DNA from: Dryomyza anilis
Taxonomy: Eukaryota; Arthropoda; Insecta; Diptera; Dryomyzidae
Reading direction: 5' to 3'
Assembly (NCBI GenBank): GCA_951804985.1
Contig: OX638131.1
Coordinates: 5,556,630 to 5,620,629 of the forward strand
DNA length: 64,000 bases
The position numbers and the translations under genes were made by a program. Below the pieces are notes generated by a model. It was not told where the DNA came from, made no database searches, and worked only from the letters and a program-made list of their open reading frames with translations. Below, in pieces: positions 1 to 9,769 of the stretch. Position 1 is the first letter of the stretch, and each line of letters starts with the position of its first letter.

Positions 1-345
1 AATTTTGTGCAGATATTTAGCCCTATTTATAAACTACTTACACAAAAAACCTCAAGTAAATTCATTAATTTTTCTTCGAGATATTAAATGCGGAACTGCA
101 GAAAATGCCCATATGTATTTAAATATTTTCATTATCATTTCATACCTGATTTTTCTATAATAGTTTTGATTTCCGATAACGTTTTTTTTTATATCTGCCT
201 TAAACAAAAACTACTTTTCGAAAACTGTTTTCTTCATTTATTTAATGCTTTCAATAAAAATTATATTTGATGAAAACACCAATTAAAGCACATAGCAAAT
301 ATATAATTTATGTGCAAAATAAATATTTTAATTTTTTTATACACG
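1..345. repeat. AT-rich spacer with a dispersed-repeat fragment
   Basis: No gene is seen. Positions about 52-116 resemble 56,045-56,130: both have a CAAGTAA start, a TTAATTTTTC core, a GATATTAA block and then AAATGCCCATATG, followed by TTATCATTT-type sequence. The second copy has about 17 extra bases before the shared end. I read this as two diverged copies of an interspersed element in the same orientation, of unknown class. A 60-codon open frame at 88-270 is Phe/Tyr/Asn-rich, as AT-rich DNA gives by chance, and I do not call it a gene. Confidence 0.4.
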
Positions 346-560
346 CTGTTGCTACTTTTTGTTGATCTCAATTAATTGCAACATATGTTGCGCTTGGGGC
401 CAAATTAATTGCAACTTGTTTACGCAGTGTATTTCTTGGCCATGCATCGTGTTGCAACATAATGATGTTGCCTGGTCGAACAAACAATTAAATTGCCTAC
501 AAAAATCAACTGGAACGTCAAACAACTGTCGCCGCAGAGCACAGGCCAAAGAATGAGATA
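346..560. other. GC-richer non-coding island with TAATTA motifs
   Basis: This segment stands out from its AT-rich surroundings. The 13-mer AATTAATTGCAAC occurs at 370-382 and again at 403-415, 33 bp apart. A GTTGCAACAT...GATGTTGC near-palindrome follows at about 451-471. TAATTA cores are the usual binding sequence of homeodomain proteins, so a cis-regulatory element is possible, but that is inference from motifs only. Overlapping 65-codon open frames exist on both strands and neither has recognisable protein features. Confidence 0.2.
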
Positions 561-1182
561 ATCATTAATTGTCTTAAATACAAAAAAGGAAATCTAAAAA
601 ATTAAAAACTGAAAATAAAAAATAAATAAAAAACTACTAAATAAATTCAAGAAAACTATAACTCATTAAAAATAAAATCTGCTTAAAATACATGAAATCG
701 TTCGAATGTTTCGTAAAATTCTGCATATATCCTCACATTTTATGAAAATTTAGTAATTTATTCGTAAAATGCAAAGCTCATTCGTAAAATATGTAAAAGT
801 TTAATAATTTAAATGAAATATTCGTAATTTTGTTGTTATATTAATTTTACGAATATTGATTCGTATTATATACGAATCGCTCGTAAAAAAAATTTCGGAA
901 AAAATATATATAAATTACAAATGTTTCCTGTATTTTACGAATTATTCGTATATTATAAGAAATAATAAATTACGTCAAAATATTTCATAAAATGTCCTAG
1001 AAATTAATTTGAGTCTAATTTACAGTGTAATATATTGGAATTTTGTGATTGATGCTTGAAATTTAGAGACGCAAATTCTTAATCCTTCAAATGACATTTT
1101 AGATTTGAAAATACATCAAATAAATTTCACAATATTGATGCAAGTAACTAAAAGTTCTTCCCCGATAAATTATAATTAATGC
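561..1182. other. AT-rich spacer with clustered TTCGTAAAAT motifs
   Basis: No gene is seen. Between about 698 and 972 the words TTCGTAAAAT and ATTTTACGAAT recur many times in both orientations (for example near 710, 760, 790, 845 and 935). Around 855-885 there is a local palindrome of GATTCGTATTATATACGAATC type. This could be the remains of a degenerate tandem array or a small fold-back element. No clean unit length could be set by eye. Confidence 0.35.
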
Positions 1183-1230
1183 CGAGAAAGAGTTGTCCAG
1201 CTATAATTATAGCTGGACAATTCTTTCTCG
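1183..1230. repeat. 48-bp near-perfect palindrome
   Basis: The sequence runs CGAGAAAGAGTTGTCCAGCT, then ATAATTAT, then AGCTGGACAATTCTTTCTCG. The two 24-base halves are reverse complements except for one position (G facing T). It has essentially no loop, so it would extrude as a cruciform or fold as a hairpin if transcribed. It sits exactly at the left edge of the GAATTGTC minisatellite and its arms use the same words (AGTTGTC, GAAAGAATT), so it probably arose as an inversion junction within that array. Confidence 0.85.
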
Positions 1231-2945
1231 ACATTTTTTCTCAAAGTCAATTTGGCATGAATTGTTGCGGGTCAGAATTTTCTGGAGATTTAGAGAAGCA
1301 ATATCAGGGGACGAATTTTCTTTAGAAAGAATTGTTACGAGAATTAAAATACCTTGTGTACAACTGTCACTTGAAAAAATTGTTTTAGAAAGAATTTTCT
1401 TGAAGAAGAATTGAAACTACCAAGATAGTCCGGTAAACAATTGCCAGGGGAAGAATTTAAATGAGAAAGAACTGTTTAGGAAAAGCTTTTCTAAGGATAG
1501 AATTGGTATGGGAAAGAAATGTCTTGGAATTGAATTGGCTCGGGGAATATTTATATCAGGGGAAAAGTTGTCGCGGAAATGCATTGACTTAGGGAAGAAT
1601 TTCCTTAGGAGAGAGTTGTCTGGAGCAAAATTGTCCCCGGGAAGAATTATATTGGGGGAGAATAGTCTATGAGAATAATTATCACGGGAATGAATTGTCT
1701 TGAGAATGACTCATGGAAGAAAAGTGTCGGGGAAAAATTGTCACGGAATTAGAATTACTACAGGAAAGAATTGTCTTATCTTGGGAATGAATTGTCTCGG
1801 GGAAGATTTATCTCTATAAGTGTTAGGTGTCAGGCGATAAATTGTCGCAGAAATGAATATTCATAAGGAAGAATTGTCTAGGGCAAAATGTTCTTGTATC
1901 GGGGAAGAATTTAATGGGGGAAGAATTATCTCGAGAATCAATTGTTAATGGAATTCAATTGTCCCATTGAAGAAATGTGTCGGGGAAAAATTGTCACGGA
2001 AATGAAATGCCTTTGGATATAATGGCCACGACAAAGAATTGATTTGGGAACGAAATGAATCGAAAAAAAAATTTCAGATGGAGAATTGTCACACAATGAG
2101 TTGTAGACTTCTAGAGTTTTCTCATGGTAAAAGTATATCAGGGAAAAATTAGCCCTAAAATGCAGTGTCTTTGGAATCACGGCAAAGAATTGACTCGGAA
2201 TCGAAATGAGTCGAAAGAGCATATTTTGGGAAAGAATTGTCACGGAAATGAGTTGTCTCATGGTAGAAGTATATCGAAGAATAATTGCCTCGAGGAAAAA
2301 ATGGCAGGGAAATGAAATGTCTTATGTAATAATCGTATCAGGGAATAATTGTCACTGAATGTAAAAATTTGGATGAAATGTTGATGACAAAGTATTGACT
2401 CCGAGAAGGAAATGAGTCGCAAACGAATTTTCTGATGAAGAATTGTCACGAAAATGAGTAGAAGTGAATCGAGGAAGAAATGTCACATCAATGAATTGGC
2501 TCCTGTTAGAATGGTATCAATGAATAATTATCACTGAAATGAATTGTCTTTGGATAAAATGATGACGGAAAAGTATAGACTGGGCAACAAAATGAGTCTA
2601 AACATTCTTTTCTGAGGAAGAATTGCTACGGAAATGAGTTGTCTCATAGTAGAAGTGTATTAGGGAATATTTGGCTTTAAATGAATTGCTTTTGAATTAA
2701 ATGGGCACGACAAAAAAGAATTGTCTCGCAATGAAATGAGTCCAAAAAGAATTTTCTGATAAATAAATGTATCTGGGTAGAATTGTCACGGGGAGTAATT
2801 GTCCCGGTAAGAATTTTCACTGGAAAAATGTAACTTGGTAAAGAATTTAGTGCAGGAAAAAAAATTTTACAGTTAAGAATTGTCTTGGAGAAGAATATTC
2901 TCTGGTAAGAATACTCAATTGGAAGATGATACCGATGAAAAATTG
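1231..2945 (+). repeat. Degenerate minisatellite, GGGGAAGAATTGTC type
   Basis: About 1.7 kb is built of variants of GGGGAAGAATTGTCNCGG separated by short variable stretches. From about 1,980 to 2,770 a longer higher-order unit of about 140-200 bp can be followed by the anchor GTATCAGGGAATAATTGTC and its variants near 2,133, 2,271, 2,334, 2,512 and 2,656, with ACGACAAAGAATTGACTCG and AATGAGTCGAAAAAGAATTT blocks between them. Units are strongly diverged, so the array looks old. Open frames crossing it are short and inconsistent between units, which argues against coding. A small related fragment occurs at 61,021-61,085. Confidence 0.75.
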
Positions 2946-3905
2946 TTTAGGGCACATACGTATAGAGTTCTCCATTAATCCATAATCTGTTTCCTGTGTT
3001 TTAGTTAAATTTTAGCTCTAATTTTATTATTCAATAAATTAATTGAAAAAAAAACCTCTAAAATAGAAATTAATTGAATTTAAATAGCTGCCAATGCAAA
3101 TAATATTTTTGCGTTTCATTAATTCGAAAAGTCGCCACCACGTATATAGCGCCATAATCACATGGGACACGCGTATCATTTTAAGTGCCGCTCAACGGCT
3201 ACACTTGGTGGTTGTTGTTTTGGTGTTTTTGCTGTTGTTGTTGCATTCAGTTAACAACTCGCAGTTGCGGCAATCAGGGCTCAATACGGTTGCAATCGCG
3301 GCTTAATTGAATTAAATTGTTTCGCAGATTGTGCGCTGAATTGGCCAATTTGACAGACAAAATAAAAACAGGCAACAAATCAACCAACCTACCAGCCAAC
3401 AACCAACAAACAAATGCCATGAACATGTCCCATGTGTTGTTGCGTCAGTCGTCTGCCATTGTTTACTTTCAATCACTTTTTGTCACGAAGTCGTCAACAA
3501 ATATAAAAATACAACAACAACAACATCACGAAGAAATACCCTGATAAATAAATAATGCCAACCGATGAAAATAGCGAAATCAGTGCTGCCACCAAATCGG
3601 CAAAATACAATTGACAAATCCAAAAAAAAAAAAAAAACAAATTGCAACCGCAACAATGGCGGCCTTTTGTTGGTTCGCTGTGGCATTAGCGCACTCTGGT
3701 GGTGACAAATTGCACATAATGACATTAAATTGAAAATGATTGCAATTCGAAAATAATAAAAAAACACACGAACAAAATGAAAAAAGTCAAATAACAGCTT
3801 TTGAAGACCGCGGAAGAGCAGCCGATTAAAACTAATGACAATGCGTTGGAGCATAAAATTCGATGACGATTGACCAAGAGTTGGCGGTGAAAAGCATTAA
3901 AACGG
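2946..3905. other. Spacer with GTT/CAA-rich segments, no gene
   Basis: GC content rises modestly between 3,090 and 3,890. There is a GTTGTTGTTTTGG/TGTTGTTGTTG run at 3,208-3,245, CAA-rich DNA at 3,360-3,420 and 3,508-3,530, and a short A-run near 3,620-3,636. Such runs are common in fly intergenic and intronic DNA. Open frames of 70-123 codons overlap on both strands without recognisable domains. I see no gene. Confidence 0.5.
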
Positions 3906-4029
3906 TGGAATGAAAAATGTAACAGAAGGAAATATTTTTTTATTGTTTTTTTTAATATATAATATATTTTTTATTAATATTTTCTTATATTATTTATATA
4001 TTTTTATATATTTTTTATACACACAAAGT

Positions 4030-4265
4030 AAAATATGTTTAGCATGTTGCAGAGAAACATATTTTTATGATTGCGACAATTATGTCATGAAAAAATATTA
4101 TAAACCAGGCAAATTCATATACATCATACGAAAATCTCACTTTTCTGAATATTTAATAATTGCCATCATTGAAACATTGACAACCATGATCAAGTCAAAA
4201 CAATTGCATATTTGGAGCAATCATTTTATCATTGCTACCTATTATTCTATTCTTTAAGCAATCAA
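4030..4265 (+). repeat. Diverged duplicate, copy 1 (partner 5,840-6,065)
   Basis: The copy shares ordered blocks with 5,840-6,065: ACATATTTTTATGATTGCGACAATTATGTCA, then a CTCAC block, TTCTGAATA, TTAATAATTGCC, TGAAACATTGACAACCATG and CAATCATTTTATCATTGCTA. The copies lie 1.8 kb apart in the same orientation with many substitutions and small indels. The AT-rich array at 4,310-5,560 lies between them. It is probably an interspersed repeat or an old segmental duplication. Confidence 0.6.
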
Positions 4266-4309
4266 ATATAATTTTTTTGACGTCAAAAATTCCTATTTTC
4301 CTAAACTAT

Positions 4310-5560
4310 TCTGAATTTTTCACTTCGTTCTGAGTTTTTTTTTTTTTAATATACTAAATTTCAAAGTATTAAAAAATTTGTAAAAATTTAAAATTTCGGT
4401 AAAAATTGCCAGTTTTTCATTAAATTTTGTAAAAATTTCAAGTATTTCAATACATTATGTAAATATTTAAAATTTTCGAAAAATTTAATTTTTACAAAAA
4501 TTGAAAAAAAAAATCGTAATTTTTTTTGAAAATTAGACATATTTTCAAAAATTTCAATTTTTTTTTTTTTAATTTAATTCTGTAACGTATTTCAAGTTTT
4601 TAAAAATTTCAAATATTTTACAACTCTTGTTCAATTTCAAGTTGTTTAAAAATGGGTTAAAAATTTAAAGTTTTTCAAAAAATTTTGTAAAAAAAAAAAA
4701 TTTCTAAAAAATTTAAAGTTTGACAAATATTTCAAATTTTCAAAAATTATTTAAAAATATTGTCAAAAAATTAAAGTTTATCAAAAATCTCAAATTTTAA
4801 ATAATTTTTTAAAAATTCCAAAATTTTTATAAAATTTGAAATGTTTGTCAAATTTTAAGATTTTCGAAATTTTTTAATTATTTTCAAATTTTTTTTAACA
4901 TTTCTTAAAAATATAATTCTGTAATATATTTCAAGTTTTTAAAATTTTCAAGAATTTTAAAACTTTGGTCAAATTAGAATTTTTTAAAAATTTCTAGTTT
5001 TTCTAAAATTTTGTAAAAAAAAAAATTTTTTTTTTTATTTTATTTTGTAAAAATTTTAAGTATGTCAAAAATATTCTTAAAATTTCAAGTTTTATAAATT
5101 TTCTTTAAATATTGTAAAAATTAAAAGTTTATCAACAATTTTCCTAAAATTCAAGTTTTTCGTAAATGTTGAAATATTTTATAAAAATGTTATATAAATC
5201 AAGTTTCAACAATTTTATAAATATTTCAAAATTTTTGTAAAATTTTCAAGTTTTGTCAAATTTCAAGTTTTTCAAAAATGTTTATTTAAATTTCTTAAAA
5301 ATGTATTTCTGTAATATATTTCAAGTTTTTAAAAATTTCAAGTTTTTTAAAACTTTTGTCCAATTTCAAGTTAAAAGCAATTTTTCTTTTTTTATTTTGT
5401 AAAAAATTGAAGTATTTCAAAAATGTTCTTAAAATTTCAATTTTCGAAAAATTTTCAAAAATATTGTTAAAATTAAACATTCAGAATTTTCAAAATATTA
5501 TCAAAATATTTTTCAAAAATTATATTTAAAAAGATTTCAAAATATACAATAATCAACAAA
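4310..5560. repeat. AT-rich degenerate tandem array, TTTCAAGTTTTT type
   Basis: About 1.25 kb consists of variants of AAATTTCAAGTTTTTCAAAA joined by TTTTGTAAAAATT. A longer internal repetition is visible: TTTCTTAAAAATNTAATTCTGTAATATATTTCAAG recurs near 4,575, 4,905 and 5,290, so a higher-order unit of roughly 330-390 bp is likely. The same words in reverse complement form the array at 6,775-7,690, so the two arrays are in inverted orientation around about 1.2 kb of spacer. Confidence 0.7.
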
Positions 5561-5839
5561 ATTCTTTGATAATAAATGATTTGAAAAATAATTAAATTCA
5601 GGAAAGAAAAATTTTCTATAAATTTGTTTTAGTTTTAAAATTATGAAATCACTTTTTGAAAAATGTAAAAAAAGAAAAAAATCATAAATTGATAATTTAA
5701 AATAGTAAAAATAATCTTTAATTTTAATACTAAAAATATTTATTTTGTGTGTTTTCAGTCATTTTGAAATGTGATAATAAGAAACAATTAATAAATTTTG
5801 ATAAATAAGTAATATTTATAGAATTATCAATCAAATATA

Positions 5840-6065
5840 TATTACTTAAAACATATTTTACGATTGTGACAATAATGTCAACTGCATAATATGATGAAAT
5901 CGTAAAATTCCTCACTCACATTGAAACTCTCACTCTTGCAGAATAAGTTAATCAATTACATAATTGAAACATGTTGACAATCATGCGCATAATAAATAAT
6001 TATATGACTTGCAAGAATCATTATATCATTACTATCAATCATATTTATAGTACATCAATATTTTG
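5840..6065 (+). repeat. Diverged duplicate, copy 2 (partner 4,030-4,265)
   Basis: Matches 4,030-4,265 block by block: ACATATTTTACGATTGTGACAATAATGTCA, CTCACTCTTGCAGAATAAG, a TAATTGAAACATGTTGACAATCATG block and CAATCATTATATCATTACTA-type sequence. The order is conserved and the identity moderate. No terminal inverted repeats or target duplications were found, so the class is unknown. Confidence 0.6.
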
Positions 6066-6774
6066 CTATTACATTTAAACACTAATCATAATATTTAATC
6101 ATAACATGTTTTCACAAAATGGCATAATATTTTTATAAAACTATGCTATAATCTTTAACATGTTATAATGACTTTTTCTAATTATAATTTGTTTGTTGTA
6201 AACATATGTTCTTTTCTTTTCTATGTAATTTAGTGTAGCAATTTGCCAATCAACAGCCACATTTAAAATGTTCCTCAATTGCTATTTTCACTGATTGATT
6301 TTTGAGAAAACATTAGACAATCTATAAAATTATAGAAATCGTTGAAATGTAGCACAAAGTGCTTTCCCCATTGAATATGAAATTAAATATCAAAATTTTA
6401 ACATAAAAATTTAATAAATGTTTTCTAGTTTTTCATTCGATGGCCACACTTTTTTCGGCGTCTGAGGCGCTTGCTATAAACAGAAGCTGCACTTGAGTCT
6501 GAATCGTTTTTATTTCCAGTGGTGAAGAGTTTTTCATCAATTGGGGGAGTAGCATTTTATATGTTATCAATGGTATTTCATTTGGTTTACGTTTCACTTA
6601 GGCTAATGTGCAATTAGAAAACACATTTTCATTAGTGTTATCGCTTAAATCAAATGGTTTCGTATTGGAAAATGTAAATCTGGCTAAACACGTGGCATGG
6701 ATTGGCGGCGGCTGTAATGTGCGTTAGTTGGGTCTATTGAATGTAGATGAAATGATTTTAGAAAAAGTAAAAAA
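6066..6774. other. AT-rich spacer, no gene
   Basis: Nothing recognisable as a gene. A slightly GC-richer piece at 6,435-6,540 (GGCCACACTTTTTTCGGCG, GAGGCGCTTGCTATAAACAG) and another at 6,690-6,735 break the AT background. No long open frame, RNA gene or inverted repeat was found. Confidence 0.5.
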
Positions 6775-7690
6775 AAACATTATGAAAATTTTAAATTTGG
6801 ATTTTTGAAAATATAAATTTTGGAACATCATTAAAATATTCAAATTATGTTGATATTTTTACAAAACTTGAAAGTTTTCCTATTTTTTCTAAAAACTTGA
6901 AATGTTTTCAAAATTTATGAAAAACTTGCATTTTACATTATTTGGTCAAAAAAAGTTGAAATTTCGAAAAACTTGAAAATTTTTCTCAATATCCTTGATA
7001 TTTTTTCAAAATTTATGAAAAACTTGAAATTTTTTCAATATATATGAAAAACTTGAATTTTACATTATTTGGTCAAAAAAAGTTGAAATTTCGAAAAACT
7101 TGAACATTTTTCTCAGTATTCAAAATCCTTGAATTTTTTTCAAAATTTATGAAAAACTTGAAATTTTTACAGCATTTATGAAAAACATGCATTTTACATT
7201 ATTTGGTAAAAAAAAAGTGGAAATTTCGAAAAACTTGAAAATTTGAAAATTTTTCTCAATATTCAAAAATCTTGAAATTTTTTCAAAATTTATGAAAAAC
7301 TTGAAATTTTTTCAAAATTTATGAAAAACTTGAAATTTTTTCAAAATTTATGAAAAACTTGAAATTTTTTCAAAATTTATGAAAAACTTGAAATTTTTTC
7401 AAAATTTATGAAAAACTTGAAATTTTTAAAACATTTATGAAAAACTAGAATTTTGGTAAAAAAAAAAATTTGAAATTTCGAAAAACTTGAAAAATTTTCT
7501 CAATATTTAAAATCCTTGACATTTTTTTCAAAATTTATGATAAACTTGAATTTTTTAATATATTTTTGAAAAACTAGAAATTTTACAATATTTGCCAAAA
7601 AAAAGTTGAAATTTTCGAAAAACTTGAAAAATTGTCATTTGTCTCAAAATTCAAAAACCTTGAAATTTTTGAAAAAAATTACGAAAAATG
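6775..7690. repeat. AT-rich tandem array with a 29-bp core unit
   Basis: The most regular part is 7,262-7,450, where GAAAAACTTGAAATTTTTTC plus AAAATTTAT repeats with a 29-bp period; ATGAAAAACTTG occurs at 7,292, 7,321 and 7,350 and beyond. Outside this core the repeats are diverged, including a longer repeated unit with ACATTATTTGGTCAAAAAAAGTTGAAATTTCG near 6,935, 7,065 and 7,195. The core looks like a recent local expansion in an older array. Read in reverse complement it has the same words as 4,310-5,560. Confidence 0.8.
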
Positions 7691-7729
7691 AATTTCTTAC
7701 ACATTTATTATATATTAAAATTTTTACTA

Positions 7730-8052
7730 AAGGGTTTTTCAATAAGGGCGCTACAAAAGTTTTTTTCAGGGGTTTTTCAACAGAGACGCTTCAAAAGTAG
7801 AGCGACAGGGACAGCAAACCATGCCATATTTCTTGCCGCTCTTTTAACATTTCTCTTCAGTAAGGTTTGCCATTTCATGATGGAAAGCCGAAATTATTAA
7901 AATTTACTACCGATATTCGAATTCCTATATATCTTTCCATCATGAAATGGCAAACCTTACTGAAGAGAAATGTCAAAAGAGCGGCAAGAAATATGGCATC
8001 GTTTGCTGTTCCTGTCGCTCTACTTTTGTAGCGTCCCATTTGAAAAACCCTG
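7730..8052. mobile_element. Palindromic TA-flanked MITE, Tc1/mariner-like, with doubled ends
   Basis: This 323-bp element is bounded by TA (7,728-7,729 and 8,053-8,054). The ends are AAGGGTTTTTCAATAAGGG on the left and TTTGAAAAACCCTG on the right. The arms are long inverted repeats: the left arm containing GCGACAGGGACAGCAAACC and CAGTAAGGTTTGCCATTTC to about 7,886 is repeated in reverse from about 7,938. Between the arms is about 50 bp of unrelated sequence. The left end carries the terminal motif twice (7,731-7,760 and 7,768-7,798), the right end once. TA flanks fit Tc1/mariner insertion. There is no transposase; the arm reads MANLTEEKC from an ATG near 7,947, which could be a remnant of a transposase start, but I cannot confirm that. 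A partial relative lies at 53,804-53,889. Confidence 0.8.
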
Positions 8053-8054
8053 TA

Positions 8055-9477
8055 TACCAAAATTATTTTTTTTTATTATTTTTCTTCATTTCCAAAAATA
8101 TTAAAATAAATCAATTGAAAATAATTTCTAAATTTAAATTCTAAAAATGAGCTATGATTTTGAGAGAATAAAAAAAAACTTAATCGTTCGCTTTCCAGCC
8201 TCATTAAAATCAAAACCATTGACAGCTCATTTGCTAGCTAATAAATTATTGCAATCATTCACATTAATTAAATGCATTGCAAAAAAAATATATCTATAAA
8301 ATAGCATTAAACAACAACAATAATTATTGTTAATTTGTTAACACAAATGTTTCAGGCATTAACATGATGCAAAGTAGTGAAGGCAGACAACAACTACAAC
8401 AAAAGTAAAAAAAACACAACAATTAATTGATTTCAACATTTGATTACGCAAATAATCGCTTTGATTAATGCAAATCATAGCAGCAGCAACAACATGTTTT
8501 TCATTTTTTTTCCTTTTTCATGTTCATGATTAACTCATAAAATGCTAATTAAATTAATTGTGTATAAAATGAAAAATAAAACTTAATTAATAGCAGTGCT
8601 GGAATGTAGCGAGATTTACAACGTTCTCTGAACTTAGTTCGAGCTCTAATCACATTGAGGGTTCCCAAGCGCGAAACTCTGGTTAGTTAGGTAATGGGAA
8701 AAATAATTTTTCAAATGTCAAAATATGGTAAGTTTCAAATATCGTTGTTGTAGAAGTAAAACTCACGAAATACATTTTAAGTTCTTTTATTATTTATTTC
8801 GCAAAAAACCTCAAAAGTACTATCACTTGCAGAGACCAATATATGGACTTCATGAGTCCAATATTGGCATGTAATATAAGAACAATGTAAGTAATATTTT
8901 TTTTAACCCACTCAACTTATTGTCCAAATTTGAATAAATAAACTTTCAAAATCTGTTTAAATTACTATTTATGTGATTAGTTTTACTTCAACACCAACAA
9001 TCTGTTCGGGTATTGCAATAAAATATTTTTTAACAGGAAGTTTTTTTTGGTAATGAAAGTCTTTCTGCTCAGTTTTAGTTATTACAATAATCTTTCTTCT
9101 AAATTAACAAAATTAATTGAGTCTGTCATATAGTGGGATTCCTAATATTGTCGGTATTGGAACCTATAATCCAAACTTATTATTCAATTTTCGCACACGA
9201 GTGCGAGAATAGCAACCAGTAATTAATATAATTTTAGAAAACAATTACTTGGTATTAAACGATGTTTATTACAATAATCGATTTGCTGTTTATATGGGCT
9301 ATATAGACTATTTAGTCTACGATTTAAAATATACTTTAAACTTTGAAATGTAACAGTTAGAGTGAGCTTATAATATACATCGGTAAAGTATGACTTTTTT
9401 TGGTCTAAAAAAATAAAAAAAATGTCTAATTTTGCACCCAGTTCAAGATATAGGGTTTTTAAGAAGTGCATATTACT
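8055..9477. other. Spacer, no gene; small hairpin at 8,836-8,867
   Basis: AT-rich DNA with AACAACAACAATAATT-like words at 8,310-8,420 and CAG/CAA around 8,480. At 8,836-8,867 a hairpin CCAATATATGGACT / AGTCCAATATTGG with a 5-base loop and one bulged base is visible. At 9,191-9,210 a shorter one (TTCGCAC / GTGCGAG) occurs. Neither has the stem length expected of a microRNA precursor. The 82-codon minus-strand frame at 9,223-9,471 shows no family features. Confidence 0.45.
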
Positions 9478-9709
9478 GACATAACCTAGTCAAGAAAATG
9501 GGTATAAAGTGTAATATGTTAATAAATTAATATCAATTTTTCACTCATGTTTTAGACAATTAAATTACCTTTCCAATGATATTTCACATCTTCGAACCAC
9601 ATGATTTCAGCCTTTTTTAAAAGGTACGTAAAGTTAAAATTTACAAAAATCAAAATACAATTTTTTACTTTGTCATAGATTTTCTCAAAATTTCATTACG
9701 GATCACCCG
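9478..9709. repeat. Dispersed repeat, copy inverted relative to 56,391-56,640
   Basis: Reading this segment forward matches the reverse complement of 56,391-56,640 over about 230 bp. Shared ordered blocks include TTTTTCACT, AATTAAATTACCTTTCCAATG (one mismatch), the ACNTCTTCGAA region, AAGGTACGTAAAGTTAAAAT against AATGTACGTAAATTGAAAT, TTTACAAAAATCAAAATACAA, GACTTTGTCAT and TTACGG. Identity is moderate. It is an old interspersed element of unknown class; no ends could be fixed. Confidence 0.65.
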
Positions 9710-9769
9710 ATTTTTTTCATTTTTTAATGATACACCAATTCATTCCAAGTACTTTCTAACCAATCTTTT

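Noticed and set aside
8836..8867. Hairpin as a microRNA precursor
   Set aside because: The stem is only about 13 bp with a 5-base loop, too short for a microRNA precursor; the same holds for 61,275-61,310.
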